Origin: JACCZX01 sp038216465
GTDB taxonomy: Bacteria > Pseudomonadota > Gammaproteobacteria > Burkholderiales > Burkholderiaceae_F
Length of the DNA: 64,000 nt
Direction: 5' to 3'
Assembly (NCBI GenBank): GCA_038216465.1
Contig: JBBQQC010000001.1
Location: 186,001 to 250,000, forward strand
Part shown: positions 25,066 through 34,552 of the stretch, piece after piece
Position numbering within the stretch: position 1 is the first letter of the stretch
How the letters are laid out: every line of letters begins with the position of its first letter
The notes under the pieces: model-generated
What the model was told of the DNA's origin: nothing
Databases searched by the model: none
What the model saw: the letters and a program-made list of their open reading frames with translations, nothing else
Made by a program: the position numbers and the translations under genes

Positions 25066-26370
25066 TCACCCACTCGCTCGCTTCAGTTGTTGCTCGAGCC
25101 AGCAGGCCGCGGACAATGCACGAGCATCGTCGCCGCGGCGCGCGATCACCTGCACACCGAGCGGCAATCCGGCTCCGCCTCCCAGCAACGCGCGCGGTAC
25201 CGGCACATTGATCTGCGGGCCGCCCAACAGATGCCAGGCACGATTGAACAGCGGATCGCCCGTGCTTACGAGTCCGTGCGGCGCTTCGCCCGCGGCACTC
25301 GGCGCCAGCATCACCTCGGCCGCGCCGAACAATTCATCGATCGAAGCCGCACAGTCAGCACCGCTGAGCAGCGCGTCGACGTAAATGTTCGCTTCAATCG
25401 CTCGTCCCTCCTCGATCAACGCAGCCAGCCCGGGTGACAGTAAATCGCGCCGGGTATCAAATTCGGTCGCCAGCGCGCGCGCGGTCTCGAACACCTGCAC
25501 CGTCCGTTGTGCATCGGCGAGTCGCTGAAACCGGGCAGACCAGACGGCTTCGTGAACCGTCGCCCCACCGTCGGCGCACGCACCCACGACGAGGCGGAGC
25601 GCGTCAATCGTCGACCGCGAAAGCCGATCGTTCCAAGGAGTTTCGGTCCACGCAACAATCGGCGCGTTGACGGCAGCGGCAGCACTCCAATCTTTGCGCG
25701 TCGCAAGGGCCGCCGCCACCAGCGCCACGTCGGCTACCGAATTGGCGAAGCATCCAACGACATCGAGCGTGTCGGAGACCTGTTTGACCCCGGCGCGCGA
25801 GATCGAGCCGCGCGTCGGCACGAAGCCCACGACTCCGCAAAAGGCAGCAGGCCGGATCACCGAGCCGGCCGTCTGCGTCCCGAGTGCAAACGGCGCCATA
25901 TGCGCAGCGACCGCAGCAGCCGATCCGCTCGAAGACCCGCCTGGCGTATGACCAATCGCGTGCGGGTTGTGCGTGGGGCCCGGATGAAAGTTGGCGAGCT
26001 CGGCGCTTACCGTCTTGCCGAACACATAACCACCGGCGGCGCGCGCGGCCGCGACGCACGCGGCGTCGGCAGCCGGCACGTGCCCGGAATAGATCGGTGA
26101 GCCGTACGCTGTCCTGATGCTCGCCGTGTCGATCACGTCCTTGACCGCAACCGGCAGTCCGCCTAACGAACCGAATTGCCCGGTGCGGTCGAAGCCACGG
26201 GCGATGCTCATCGCGCGCTCCGCATCGATCCATGCAAATGCATGCACCTCGCCTTCGCGCTGCTTGATCGCATCGATGAACGAGTGAGTCACAGCCTCGC
26301 ACGTCACTTCACCCGATGCGATCATGCGCACCAGTTGGATGGCAGGGAGGCGGTTAAGCGGGGGTCGCAT
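25066..26370 (-). CDS. Amidase (amidase signature family)
   Basis: A 434-aa amidohydrolase with the Ser-cisSer-Lys triad. K77 is in V-A-V-K-D-V-I-D, the cis-Ser is S146 in G-G-S-S-S-G-S, and the nucleophile is S170 in G-T-Q-T-A-G-S, with exactly the 24-residue spacing of the family. It resembles free-standing amidases and allophanate hydrolase-like enzymes rather than GatA, since gatB and gatC are absent. It lies upstream of the FAD oxidoreductase in one operon, which suggests joint breakdown of an amide- or amino-containing compound; this is inference. Confidence 0.88.
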   Translation of the reverse strand: MRPPLNRLPAIQLVRMIASGEVTCEAVTHSFIDAIKQREGEVHAFAWIDAERAMSIARGFDRTGQFGSLGGLPVAVKDVIDTASIRTAYGSPIYSGHVPAADAACVAAARAAGGYVFGKTVSAELANFHPGPTHNPHAIGHTPGGSSSGSAAAVAAHMAPFALGTQTAGSVIRPAAFCGVVGFVPTRGSISRAGVKQVSDTLDVVGCFANSVADVALVAAALATRKDWSAAAAVNAPIVAWTETPWNDRLSRSTIDALRLVVGACADGGATVHEAVWSARFQRLADAQRTVQVFETARALATEFDTRRDLLSPGLAALIEEGRAIEANIYVDALLSGADCAASIDELFGAAEVMLAPSAAGEAPHGLVSTGDPLFNRAWHLLGGPQINVPVPRALLGGGAGLPLGVQVIARRGDDARALSAACWLEQQLKRASG

Positions 26371-26492
26371 CGAGGGATCAGAAGTGCGGTACGGCTGCCC
26401 CGACTCTAACGCAAGCTAGGGTCTGGCCCCGCCGGCGTGACCGGGAGAGCGCTATTCGCGCGTGCCGCCAAACCAAAATCCGCTCGAATCCG

Positions 26493-27320
26493 CTACAAAA
26501 AGAGATCGGGAACCAGCTCGCGGCTGCCCGCCACGACCGAGTATTTGCTCAAGTCGGTTATGCCTGCCTTGGCCAACACTTCGTCGTCGATGAAGAAGTT
26601 GCCGGTGGTGCTGGCGGCATCGGCGATCAGAACCTGATAAGCCGCATCGGCCATGATCTCCGGCGTGCGGCAGTGCTCGGGCCTGATGCCGGGGATCATT
26701 TGCAGCGCGGCGGTCTGAATGACGGTGCGCGGCCACAGCGCGTTCACGGCCACGCCATACTGGCGAAACTCCACCGCGTGGCCCAGCACGCACATGCTCA
26801 TTCCGTACTTCGCCATCGTGTAGGCGACGTGCGGCGCGAACCAGCGCGAGTTCATGCTCAGCGGCGGCGACAGCGTCAGAACATGCGGGTTGCGCTTGCG
26901 CTCGGCCGACTGCTTCAAATGCGGCAGACACGCCTGCGTGCACGCGAAGGTGCCGCGCACGTTGACACCGAACATCAGATCGAAACGCTTCATCGGCGTC
27001 GCTTCGGTCGGGGTCAGACTGATGGCGCTGGCGTTGTTGATCAGAATATCGATGCCGCCGAACGTCTGCGCGGTCTTGCTGACTGCTGCCAGCACCTGCT
27101 GCTCGTCCCGAATATCGCAGGCAATCGCGAGGGCCTTGCCGCCCGCCGCTTCGACTTCTTCGGCCGCGCTGTGAATCGTGCCGGGCAACTTCGGGTTGGC
27201 CTCGACGGTCTTGGCCGCGATCGCGACGTTGGCACCGTCTGCAGCGGCGCGTTTGACGATCGCCAGTCCGATACCACGCGATCCACCCGAAATGAAAATC
27301 GTCTTCCCGGCAAGATTCAT
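26493..27320 (-). CDS. Short-chain dehydrogenase/reductase (HSDL2-like)
   Basis: A 275-aa NAD(P)-dependent oxidoreductase of the SDR family. The cofactor motif G-G-S-R-G-I-G begins at residue 12 and the structural motif N-N-A-S is at about 95-98. The catalytic residues are S151, Y167 and K171 (Y-T-M-A-K). The sequence is closest to the hydroxysteroid dehydrogenase-like 2 group, often found with acyl-CoA genes. I chose the ATG at 27320, whose ATGA overlaps the stop of the upstream thioesterase gene; the ATG at 27332 is an alternative. It is the last gene of the TetR-led acyl-CoA operon. Confidence 0.86.
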   Translation of the reverse strand: MNLAGKTIFISGGSRGIGLAIVKRAAADGANVAIAAKTVEANPKLPGTIHSAAEEVEAAGGKALAIACDIRDEQQVLAAVSKTAQTFGGIDILINNASAISLTPTEATPMKRFDLMFGVNVRGTFACTQACLPHLKQSAERKRNPHVLTLSPPLSMNSRWFAPHVAYTMAKYGMSMCVLGHAVEFRQYGVAVNALWPRTVIQTAALQMIPGIRPEHCRTPEIMADAAYQVLIADAASTTGNFFIDDEVLAKAGITDLSKYSVVAGSRELVPDLFL

Positions 27321-27745
27321 TTCTTTGGCCATAAGATCATCTGAGTGCAGCGGAACAATGCGACCGTTTTGCCGCTGTCCGCGTGGATTACGGTCGCATC
27401 CCATATCTGCGTTGTGCGGCCGACGTGCGCGGCACTGGCCTCGGCGCGCAAACGGCCTTCTTTGGCGGTAGCGAGGAAATTAGATTTCAACTCGATCGTC
27501 GTAAAGTTGGTAGCGCCCTCTGGCAGGTGGGCGATCGTCGCATATCCGGCCGCGGTATCGGCGAGTGCTATCACCGACGCCGCGTGCAGGTAGCCGTTGG
27601 GCGCCAGAAACTGCGGCCTGATCGTCAGTTCCATCGCTAGCGCACCTTCGCGCACATCGACCACCTCCACGCCAAACATTCCCGGCAGATTGTCGCCCGT
27701 GCGGGCGTTGAGGTTTTGAAGCGTGACGTCGGCGCGCAGCGGCAT
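27317..27745 (-). CDS. PaaI-like hot-dog thioesterase
   Basis: A 142-aa hot-dog protein of the PaaI/DUF4442 type. The core N-G-Y-L-H-A-A-S-V-I-A-L-A-D-T-A-A-G contains the expected active-site region: Asn/Gly before the helix, and Asp in place of the common Glu. It is likely to hydrolyse acyl- or aryl-CoA intermediates from the pathway encoded around it and so free CoA. It overlaps the SDR gene by 4 bp and follows enoyl-CoA hydratase by 20 bp. Confidence 0.84.
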   Translation of the reverse strand: MPLRADVTLQNLNARTGDNLPGMFGVEVVDVREGALAMELTIRPQFLAPNGYLHAASVIALADTAAGYATIAHLPEGATNFTTIELKSNFLATAKEGRLRAEASAAHVGRTTQIWDATVIHADSGKTVALFRCTQMILWPKK

Positions 27746-27765
27746 TTTTTTTAATTATTGAACGA

Positions 27766-28530
27766 TCATGTGAACCTGGCGAAATCGGGTTTCCTGCGTT
27801 CGAAAAAGGCGGTGAAGGCCTCCTTCGCCTCGGCGCTGCGCAACATCTGGCCGAACGAATTTGCTTCGTCGGCAATGACCTTCTCGGTTGCGGCTCTCCA
27901 CCCGGACCGCAACAGCCGCTTGGTGGCGCGCACCGAAGCCGGCGGCAACTGATTAAAGCGCCCGGCTTGCTTGACTGCAAAATCGAACACATCGTCGCGC
28001 GGCAGCACGCGATTGACGATTTTCATCTCGACCGCTTCATCGGCGCTGATCGGATCGCCCAGCATCAACTTTTCCACCGCCTTGTGGTAGCCGGCGTTCA
28101 GCGGCATAAGGAAGCTCGACGCGAACTCGGGACACAATCCGAGCGAGACGAACGGCATCGAAAACACCGAGTTGTCGGCGCAGTAGACGAGGTCGCAGTG
28201 CATCAGCATCGTCGTGCCGATGCCGACTGCGGCGCCGTTGACGGCGGCGATCACCGGCTTCTCGGCGTAGCCGAGCGACTGCATGAACTGAAACACCGGC
28301 GCGTTCATATCCGCGGGCGGATTCTTCAGAAAATCTTCGAGGTCGTTGCCGGCGGTGAATATGTCTTTCTGGCCGTGAATAAGAATCGCGCGGGTGGCAG
28401 CGTCATCGTGTGCGGCGCTAATAGCGTCAGCCATCGATTGGTACATCGCGGCAGTGATCGCGTTCTTCTTTTCCGGCCGCGCTATTTCGATACGAGCGAC
28501 ACCGTCGATCGTGGTGGCTGTAACGCTCAT
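27766..28530 (-). CDS. Enoyl-CoA hydratase/isomerase
   Basis: A 254-aa crotonase-fold protein. It has the family sequence R-P-E-K-K-N-A-I-T near residue 20, an oxyanion-hole A-G-N-D-L (residues about 60-64), the second oxyanion segment A-A-V-N-G-A-A-V-G-I-G, and P-E-F-A-S-S around residue 138. One acidic residue (E in P-E-F-A-S-S) is kept where hydratases have a catalytic Glu. The other position is not the usual Glu, so it may act as an isomerase or on branched substrates. It is part of the TetR-led operon, 15 bp after the NTF2-like gene. Confidence 0.86.
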   Translation of the reverse strand: MSVTATTIDGVARIEIARPEKKNAITAAMYQSMADAISAAHDDAATRAILIHGQKDIFTAGNDLEDFLKNPPADMNAPVFQFMQSLGYAEKPVIAAVNGAAVGIGTTMLMHCDLVYCADNSVFSMPFVSLGLCPEFASSFLMPLNAGYHKAVEKLMLGDPISADEAVEMKIVNRVLPRDDVFDFAVKQAGRFNQLPPASVRATKRLLRSGWRAATEKVIADEANSFGQMLRSAEAKEAFTAFFERRKPDFARFT

Positions 28531-28545
28531 AGCGCCTGCTTATTG

Positions 28546-29016
28546 TTAGCCGCCCGGCGCGACTTTGCGGGCGTAGTCGCGCAACGCTGCCGCCGCCTGG
28601 CCGCGGATCTTGTTGCGGACGATCGGCGTCCAGCCGAGCAGCGCACCTTTCGCGCCGAGCGCCTGCGACGACCAGCGCCACAAATTGAACGTGTCCTGCT
28701 GGCGAACAATCTTGCCGGCAACCAGCTGCATCTCGGTCGTCACATGATTCTTCACCGGTCGTCCCGTGCCGGAAAACGTGTACTGCGCGACCCAGTTCAC
28801 ACGCGCGCGCGACTGGCTATCTTCGAGCACTTCGGCTTCGATGCCGAAATCGTCCTCGGCACGCGTCAGCAGCATCTGCCACATCAAACGCGTGCCCTTT
28901 GCATTCAACAATGGAAAGACCGGGTCGCTGAACGTCGCGTGTTCCGCGTACAGCAGACCCATCGTGTAATGGTCACGCACGGTGAAGGCGTCGTAGAAGC
29001 GCTGCGCTACGCCCAT
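28546..29016 (-). CDS. NTF2/SnoaL-like protein
   Basis: A 156-aa single-domain protein with the SnoaL/NTF2 cone fold pattern. It has an N-terminal helix ending Y-D-A-F, then Y-A-E-H-A-T-F-S-D-P-V-F-P (the hallmark entrance to the pocket), and beta-strands with V-N-W-V-A-Q-Y and F-N-L-W-R-W. Such proteins can be isomerases, cyclases or ligand carriers; no activity can be assigned. It starts 6 bp after the thiolase stop in the acyl-CoA operon, where NTF2-like genes are often found with thiolase and hydratase genes. Confidence 0.8.
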   Translation of the reverse strand: MGVAQRFYDAFTVRDHYTMGLLYAEHATFSDPVFPLLNAKGTRLMWQMLLTRAEDDFGIEAEVLEDSQSRARVNWVAQYTFSGTGRPVKNHVTTEMQLVAGKIVRQQDTFNLWRWSSQALGAKGALLGWTPIVRNKIRGQAAAALRDYARKVAPGG

Positions 29017-29022
29017 CGCGAC

Positions 29023-30222
29023 CTAGACACGTTCGAAGATTCCAGCTGCACCCATGCCGGTGCCGACGCACATCGAGACCATTCCATATTTGAGATTGTT
29101 CCGCCGCATCGCATGCACGACGGTAGCAGAGCGGATCGCCCCGGTGGCTCCAAGCGGATGGCCGAGCGCGATCGCGCCGCCCATCGGGTTGACCTTGATC
29201 AAATCGAGCCCGAGATCGTTGATGACGGCAACTGCCTGCGCGGCGAACGCTTCGTTCAATTCGATCCAGCCCACGTCGTCCTTGGTGATGCCCGCCGATT
29301 TCAAGGCGACCGGGATCGCTTCCTTCGGGCCGATGCCCATGATCTCCGGCGGAACACCGCGAATCGAGAAGCTGACAAAGCGCACCAGCGGCGTCAGGTT
29401 GAACTGCTTGATGGCGCGCTCGGAGGCCAGGATCAGCGCGCCGGCACCGTCCGACGTCTGCGAGCTGTTACCGGCGGTGACGCTGCCCTTGGCTGCGAAT
29501 ACCGGGCGTAGCTTGGCGAGCGCCTCGAGATTCGAATCTGCGCGCGGGCCTTCGTCGAGTTTTACCTGGCGGGTACGAACGTCGAGCTGATCGGTGCCCA
29601 GATGCGGAAACTTCTCGACGATGTCAATCGGCGTCATTTCATCGGCAAACTGCCCGGCTTTTTGCGCGGCGATGGCTTTCTGATGCGATCGATAGGCAAA
29701 CTCGTCCTGCATCTCGCGCGTGACCTTCCATTGCGCGGCGACCTTTTCGGCGGTCAGCCCCATGCCGTAAGCGATACCGACGTTCTCGTCCGTCTCGAAG
29801 ATGCGCGCATTAAAAGACGGCTTGTTGCCGGTCATCGGCACCATGCTCATCGACTCGGTGCCGCCCGCAATCATCACGTCGGCCTCCCCGACTCGAATGC
29901 GGTCGGCCGCCATCGCCACTGCGTTCAAGCCCGATGAACAGAAGCGATTGATAGTCACGCCACCCGTCGAGTTTGGCAGGCCTGCTAAAAGCACTGCGAC
30001 TCGCGCGACGTTTAGCCCCTGCTCTGCTTCCGGCATCGCGCAACCGATAATCGCGTCCTCGACCGCCTTTGGATCGAGGCTCGGCACCTGCGACATCGCG
30101 GATCGAATCGCGGCCACCAGCAGATCGTCGGGCCGCGTATTGCGAAACATGCCCTTCGGCGCCTTGCCGATCGGCGTGCGGGTCGCAGCGACGATGTAAG
30201 CGTCTTGAACTTGGCGGGACAT
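29023..30222 (-). CDS. Acetyl-CoA acyltransferase (3-ketoacyl-CoA thiolase)
   Basis: A 399-aa thiolase, the last step of beta-oxidation, splitting 3-ketoacyl-CoA with CoA. The nucleophile is C95 in N-R-F-C-S-S-G-L-N, H355 is in G-H-P-L-G-A-T-G and C385 is in C-V-G-T-G-M-G. AAGGAAG lies upstream of the ATG at 30222. The 96-bp spacer upstream holds a small GC-rich hairpin (GGGCC/GGCCC, around 30254-30269). It works with the FadN-like protein just upstream, with which it probably forms the trifunctional set. Confidence 0.94.
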   Translation of the reverse strand: MSRQVQDAYIVAATRTPIGKAPKGMFRNTRPDDLLVAAIRSAMSQVPSLDPKAVEDAIIGCAMPEAEQGLNVARVAVLLAGLPNSTGGVTINRFCSSGLNAVAMAADRIRVGEADVMIAGGTESMSMVPMTGNKPSFNARIFETDENVGIAYGMGLTAEKVAAQWKVTREMQDEFAYRSHQKAIAAQKAGQFADEMTPIDIVEKFPHLGTDQLDVRTRQVKLDEGPRADSNLEALAKLRPVFAAKGSVTAGNSSQTSDGAGALILASERAIKQFNLTPLVRFVSFSIRGVPPEIMGIGPKEAIPVALKSAGITKDDVGWIELNEAFAAQAVAVINDLGLDLIKVNPMGGAIALGHPLGATGAIRSATVVHAMRRNNLKYGMVSMCVGTGMGAAGIFERV

Positions 30223-30318
30223 AGCTACTTCCTTTGGGTTGCCGAGAATCCAAGGGGGCCGGCAGGCCCTCTTGCCTCTTCATTAAAAAGATCTCTCGGG
30301 AAAATCGGTTCGGAACGT

Positions 30319-32730
30319 CTAGTTCCGGACCGGTTTGCCCGTAGACATCATGCCCATCATTCGCTCCTGCGACTTCGGGTGATCGACAAGCTGCGTGAAA
30401 AACTTGCGCTCCAGGTCAAGCAACCATTGCTCGTCGGCCTGCGCGGTTGCTTCGACGTCACCGCCGCACATGACGTTTGCGATACCGGAAGCCAGAAAGA
30501 AATCGTGCTGACTGATGAAGCCGCCGTCGCGCATGTTGACCAGCTGCGCCTTGATCGTCGCCACGCCGGTACGGCCGGCGATCGGAAACGACGTCGGACG
30601 CAACGGCGGCCGGTAGCCACTGGCTTGCAATGCAGAAGCTGTACTGAGCGCCGTCCAAAGCAATTCGTGGTTGTTGAACACGATCGTGTCGGTTGCGCGC
30701 AGATAGCCCATCTGCTGCGCTTCGAGCGCGGATTTGGAAACGTTAGCCATCGCCGCATTCAGGAACCAGTTCCTGATGAACGGAAACACATCGGTCATGC
30801 CGGCTGCTTGCGCCGCCTGCGCACCGCGCAACGCGCCCTCCTTCAAGCCGCCCGCGCCCGGGATCAGGCCGACGCCGACTTCGACCAGACCGATATAGCT
30901 TTCGAGCGACGCGACCGCTTTCGAGCAATGCAGGATGAGCTCGCAGCCTCCGCCAAGCGCCATGCCGCTGACCGCGGCGACGACGGGTACCTGCGCGTAC
31001 TTGATGCGCATGAAGGCGTCCTGCATTTTCTTTTCTTCGGCATCGATCGCCTTGGCGCCACCCGCCATGAACACCGGCATCATCGCCTGCAGGTCGGCAC
31101 CGAATGAAAATGGATCATCGGGCGACCAGACGACGAGCCCGCGATACTTCGACTCCGCCAGCTCGACCGCCTTGATCAGACCGGCGATCACGCCGGGACC
31201 GATCGCGTGCACCTTGGTCTTGATCGACACGATCAACACGTCCGCGCCGCGCGAGGCCGCGACAGTCCATACGCGCACCGAGTCGTCTTCGAACAGCGTC
31301 GTGCCGCCGGCTGGGGTGCCTTCGCCGGCCAGCGGCGCGCGGAACACTTGCTTCGCGTACACCGGCAGTGTCGAACGCGCGACGAACTTCTTCCCCGCCG
31401 GCGACCACGAGCCTTCAGGCGTATGAACCCCGTTCGCCTTCGCGACCGGACCTTCGAACACCCACTTCGGCAGCGGCGCTTTCGACAGCGCTTCGCCGGC
31501 GTCGATATCGGCCTTGACCCAATCAGCCACCTGTTTCCAGCCGGCGGCCTGCCACGTCTCGAACGGCCCGGTCGACCAGCCAAAGCCCCAGCGCAACGCG
31601 AAGTCGACATCGCGCGCGGTGTCGGCAATCGATTCGAGATGCACCGCGATGTAGTGAAACGCGTCACGGAAAATCGCCCACAGAAATTTCGCCTGCGGAT
31701 GATCCGATTCGCGCAGCAGCTTCAGGCGCTCAGCCGGGTCTCTCTTTTTCAGGATACGGCTGACCAGATCGTCGGCCGTGCCAGCGCTCTCAACGTAATC
31801 CCCGCTTTTGGCGTCGAGAACCTTGATCGCCTTGCCGTCCTTGCGATAAAAGCCGGCACCCGATTTCTGCCCGAGTGCGCCTTTATCGACCAGTGACTTC
31901 AGCACCGGCGGCGTTGCAAAGTGCGCCGCAAACGGATCGATCGACGCAGGGAGCGTGTCCTGCATCGTCTTGATCACGTGCGCCATCGTGTCGAGCCCGA
32001 CCACATCGGCGGTGCGAAACGTGGCACTTTTCGCGCGGCCAAGGCGCGTGCCGGTCAAGTCGTCGACGACGTCGTACGACAAACCGTACTTCTCGGCTTC
32101 CTTGATCGTTGCCAGCATGCCGAAGATGCCGACGCGGTTGGCGATGAAGTTCGGCGTGTCCTTCGCGCGCACCACGCCCTTGCCGAGCGTCGATGTCAGA
32201 AACGTTTCGAGTTCGTCAAGAATCTCGGGTCGCGTTGCCTGGGTCGGGATCAGCTCGACCAGATGCATGTAGCGCGGCGGGTTGAAAAAGTGAACGCCGC
32301 AGAAGCGCGCCTTCAACTTGTCGTCCATCGCTTCGGCAAGCTTCGCGATCGGCAGCCCCGACGTGTTCGACGCAAAGATCGCGGTATCGGAAACGAACGG
32401 CGCGACCTTGCGGTACAGGTCGTGCTTCCAGTCCATCCGCTCTGCGATCGCTTCGATGATCACATCGCAGTCGCGCAGCAGTTCCAGATTTTCTTCGTAG
32501 TTGGCCGCCTGGATATGAATCGCGTCGTCCCTGTTGCCGAGCGGCGCCGGATTCAACTTCTTCAGATTCTCGATCGCGCGCAGCACTATGCCGTTTTTCA
32601 TCGGTCCTTTGGCGTCGGGCAAATCGAACAGCACCACCGGCACCCTCGCATTCACGCAGTGCGCAGCGATCTGCGCGCCCATCACGCCGGCGCCGAGCAC
32701 CGCGACTTTACGAACCACGAAGTTGTTCAT
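30319..32730 (-). CDS. 3-hydroxyacyl-CoA dehydrogenase/enoyl-CoA hydratase, FadN-like
   Basis: An 803-aa bifunctional beta-oxidation enzyme. The domain order is reversed relative to E. coli FadB: an NAD-binding 3-hydroxyacyl-CoA dehydrogenase comes first (G13-A-G-V-M-G18 near the N-terminus, then S-N-T-S-G and H-F-F-N-P-P), and a crotonase-fold hydratase follows (about 500-700, with A-A-V-S-G-M-A-L-G-G-G-C-E and P-G-A-G-G). This is the FadN layout of Bacillus and many proteobacteria. The ATG overlaps the stop of the upstream dehydrogenase gene by one base (TGATG). It hydrates enoyl-CoA and oxidises the hydroxy product before thiolase. Confidence 0.93.
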   Translation of the reverse strand: MNNFVVRKVAVLGAGVMGAQIAAHCVNARVPVVLFDLPDAKGPMKNGIVLRAIENLKKLNPAPLGNRDDAIHIQAANYEENLELLRDCDVIIEAIAERMDWKHDLYRKVAPFVSDTAIFASNTSGLPIAKLAEAMDDKLKARFCGVHFFNPPRYMHLVELIPTQATRPEILDELETFLTSTLGKGVVRAKDTPNFIANRVGIFGMLATIKEAEKYGLSYDVVDDLTGTRLGRAKSATFRTADVVGLDTMAHVIKTMQDTLPASIDPFAAHFATPPVLKSLVDKGALGQKSGAGFYRKDGKAIKVLDAKSGDYVESAGTADDLVSRILKKRDPAERLKLLRESDHPQAKFLWAIFRDAFHYIAVHLESIADTARDVDFALRWGFGWSTGPFETWQAAGWKQVADWVKADIDAGEALSKAPLPKWVFEGPVAKANGVHTPEGSWSPAGKKFVARSTLPVYAKQVFRAPLAGEGTPAGGTTLFEDDSVRVWTVAASRGADVLIVSIKTKVHAIGPGVIAGLIKAVELAESKYRGLVVWSPDDPFSFGADLQAMMPVFMAGGAKAIDAEEKKMQDAFMRIKYAQVPVVAAVSGMALGGGCELILHCSKAVASLESYIGLVEVGVGLIPGAGGLKEGALRGAQAAQAAGMTDVFPFIRNWFLNAAMANVSKSALEAQQMGYLRATDTIVFNNHELLWTALSTASALQASGYRPPLRPTSFPIAGRTGVATIKAQLVNMRDGGFISQHDFFLASGIANVMCGGDVEATAQADEQWLLDLERKFFTQLVDHPKSQERMMGMMSTGKPVRN

Positions 32731-34541
32731 CAGAAACGCTCCGCCGGCAGTTCCATCAGATTTTTCACGCCCGAACGCGCGGAGCGAATGCGCGATTCGG
32801 TTTCGGGCAGCAAGCGCTCGAAGTAGAAGCGGGCCACCGCCAGCTTGTCACGGTAGAACGGATCGACGCGGTCACCGTCAGACTGCACACGCGCCAGGGC
32901 CACCTTCGCCATCCGCGCCCAGAAGTACGCGTAAACCAGATGGCCGACGATGCGCAGATAGTCGACTGCCGCGCCGCCTGCTTCGTCCTGATTCGCGAAT
33001 GCCTTCATGCCGATCTCGGTCGTCAGCTTAGTCACCTTGTCCCCGAGATCCGCCAACGGCGTGACGAACTCGCTCATCTCGCTGACAGTACCGTTTTCCT
33101 CAATGAAATCGGTGATCAGTCTGCCGAACGCCTTCAACTTGGCCCCGTTGTCCATCAGCACCTTGCGGCCGAGCAGATCGAGCGACTGGATCGTATTGGT
33201 GCCTTCGTAGATCATGTTGATACGCGCATCGCGCACGAATTGCTCCATCCCCCACTCGCGAATGTAGCCGTGGCCTCCGAGCACGCCCAGGCAATCAGAC
33301 GCACAGTTGAATCCGTTGTCGGTCATGAACGCTTTCACGATCGGCGTCATCAGCGCCATCATGTCGGCGGCGAACTTCTTCTGCTCTTCGTCGGGGTGAT
33401 GGAATTGCATGTCGGCCATCAGCGCGACCCAGTAAGCAAACGCCCGGCCGCCTTCAGCGTAAGCGCGCGCGGTCAGAAGCACGCGGCGGGTGTCGGCGTG
33501 TACGATGATCGGGTCGGCCGGCTTACTCGGCTCCTTGACGCCCGAAAGCGAGCGCCCCTGCAGCCGATCCTTCGCGTACGCGGCCGCATTCTGATACGCA
33601 ATTTCCGTCAGACCGAGGCCATGCACGCCGACGCCGAGCCGCGCGCCGTTCATCATCGTGAACATCGCATTCAGGCCCTTGTTCGGCGCGCCGATCAGCC
33701 ACCCGCTCGCCTGATCCAGGTTGATTTGGCACGTCGCGCTGCCGTTGATCCCCATCTTGTGTTCGATGCCGCCGCAGTACAACCCATTGCGCGCTCCGAC
33801 CTTTGCATCGGCGCCGGTGCCGGCGGGAAGAAACTTGGGTACTACGAACAGGGAAATGCCCTTCGTCCCCTGTGGCGCATCCGGTAGGCGCGCGAGCACC
33901 AGGTGAATGATGTTCTCGGCCAGATCGTGCTCGCCCGCGGTGATGAAGATCTTTGATCCGGTCAGGCGATAGCTGCCATCAGCCTGCGGTTCGGCCTTCG
34001 TGCGTATCAGGCCGAGATCGGTGCCGCACTGCGGCTCGGTCAGGCACATCGTCCCGGTCCACTGGCCGGACGTCAGCTTCGATAGATAAATGTTCTTCTG
34101 CTCGTCACTGCCGTGGAGCAACAGGCACTCGCTGGCGCCTATCGTCAGCCCCGCATACGACGCCCACGCTTGATTGGTCGAATACTGCATCTCGTAAAAC
34201 GCGATCTGCAGCAGGTGCGGCAATCCCTGACCGCCGAATGCGGTTTGACCCGCCAATCCCGGCCAACCCGCGTCGCGGAACGTCTGATATGCGTGCTTGA
34301 AACCCTGCGGCGTCCTGACCGAATGGCACGCAGCATCGTAAGTGCAGCCTTCGGCGTCTCCCGACTGGTTGATCGGCAATAGCAGCTCTTCGCAGAACTT
34401 GCCGGCTTGCTCGACCACCTGGTTGATCGTGTCGGCATCGATCTCGGCATGCCGTGGCAGCACCTTGAGACTGTCGACCGCATGCAGCACTTCGTGGATC
34501 ACGAACTGCTGATCGCGCAATGGGGCTTTATAAATCGGCAT
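32730..34541 (-). CDS. Acyl-CoA dehydrogenase with C-terminal extension (FadE-like)
   Basis: A 603-aa FAD enzyme that introduces the 2,3-double bond into acyl-CoA. The core has M-C-L-T-E-P-x-C-G-T-D (FAD/substrate segment) and the catalytic base E446 in Y-E-G-T-N-T-I-Q. Beyond about residue 470 there is the extra C-terminal helical domain of the long acyl-CoA dehydrogenase class (PF12806 type). AGGAG precedes the ATG at 34541. It lies 11 bp after the TetR gene, so it is the first enzyme gene of the operon. Confidence 0.93.
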   Translation of the reverse strand: MPIYKAPLRDQQFVIHEVLHAVDSLKVLPRHAEIDADTINQVVEQAGKFCEELLLPINQSGDAEGCTYDAACHSVRTPQGFKHAYQTFRDAGWPGLAGQTAFGGQGLPHLLQIAFYEMQYSTNQAWASYAGLTIGASECLLLHGSDEQKNIYLSKLTSGQWTGTMCLTEPQCGTDLGLIRTKAEPQADGSYRLTGSKIFITAGEHDLAENIIHLVLARLPDAPQGTKGISLFVVPKFLPAGTGADAKVGARNGLYCGGIEHKMGINGSATCQINLDQASGWLIGAPNKGLNAMFTMMNGARLGVGVHGLGLTEIAYQNAAAYAKDRLQGRSLSGVKEPSKPADPIIVHADTRRVLLTARAYAEGGRAFAYWVALMADMQFHHPDEEQKKFAADMMALMTPIVKAFMTDNGFNCASDCLGVLGGHGYIREWGMEQFVRDARINMIYEGTNTIQSLDLLGRKVLMDNGAKLKAFGRLITDFIEENGTVSEMSEFVTPLADLGDKVTKLTTEIGMKAFANQDEAGGAAVDYLRIVGHLVYAYFWARMAKVALARVQSDGDRVDPFYRDKLAVARFYFERLLPETESRIRSARSGVKNLMELPAERF

Positions 34542-34552
34542 TGCAACTCCTG

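Noticed and set aside
27967..29511. A 514-aa rightward frame across the hydratase, NTF2 and thiolase genes
   Set aside because: It is antisense to three good genes; Arg/His-rich shadow of high-GC codons.
30300..30330. GGAAC-GTCTA-GTTCC inverted repeat at the end of the FadN-like gene
   Set aside because: It covers the stop region of the gene and lacks a T-run or promoter; likely chance.
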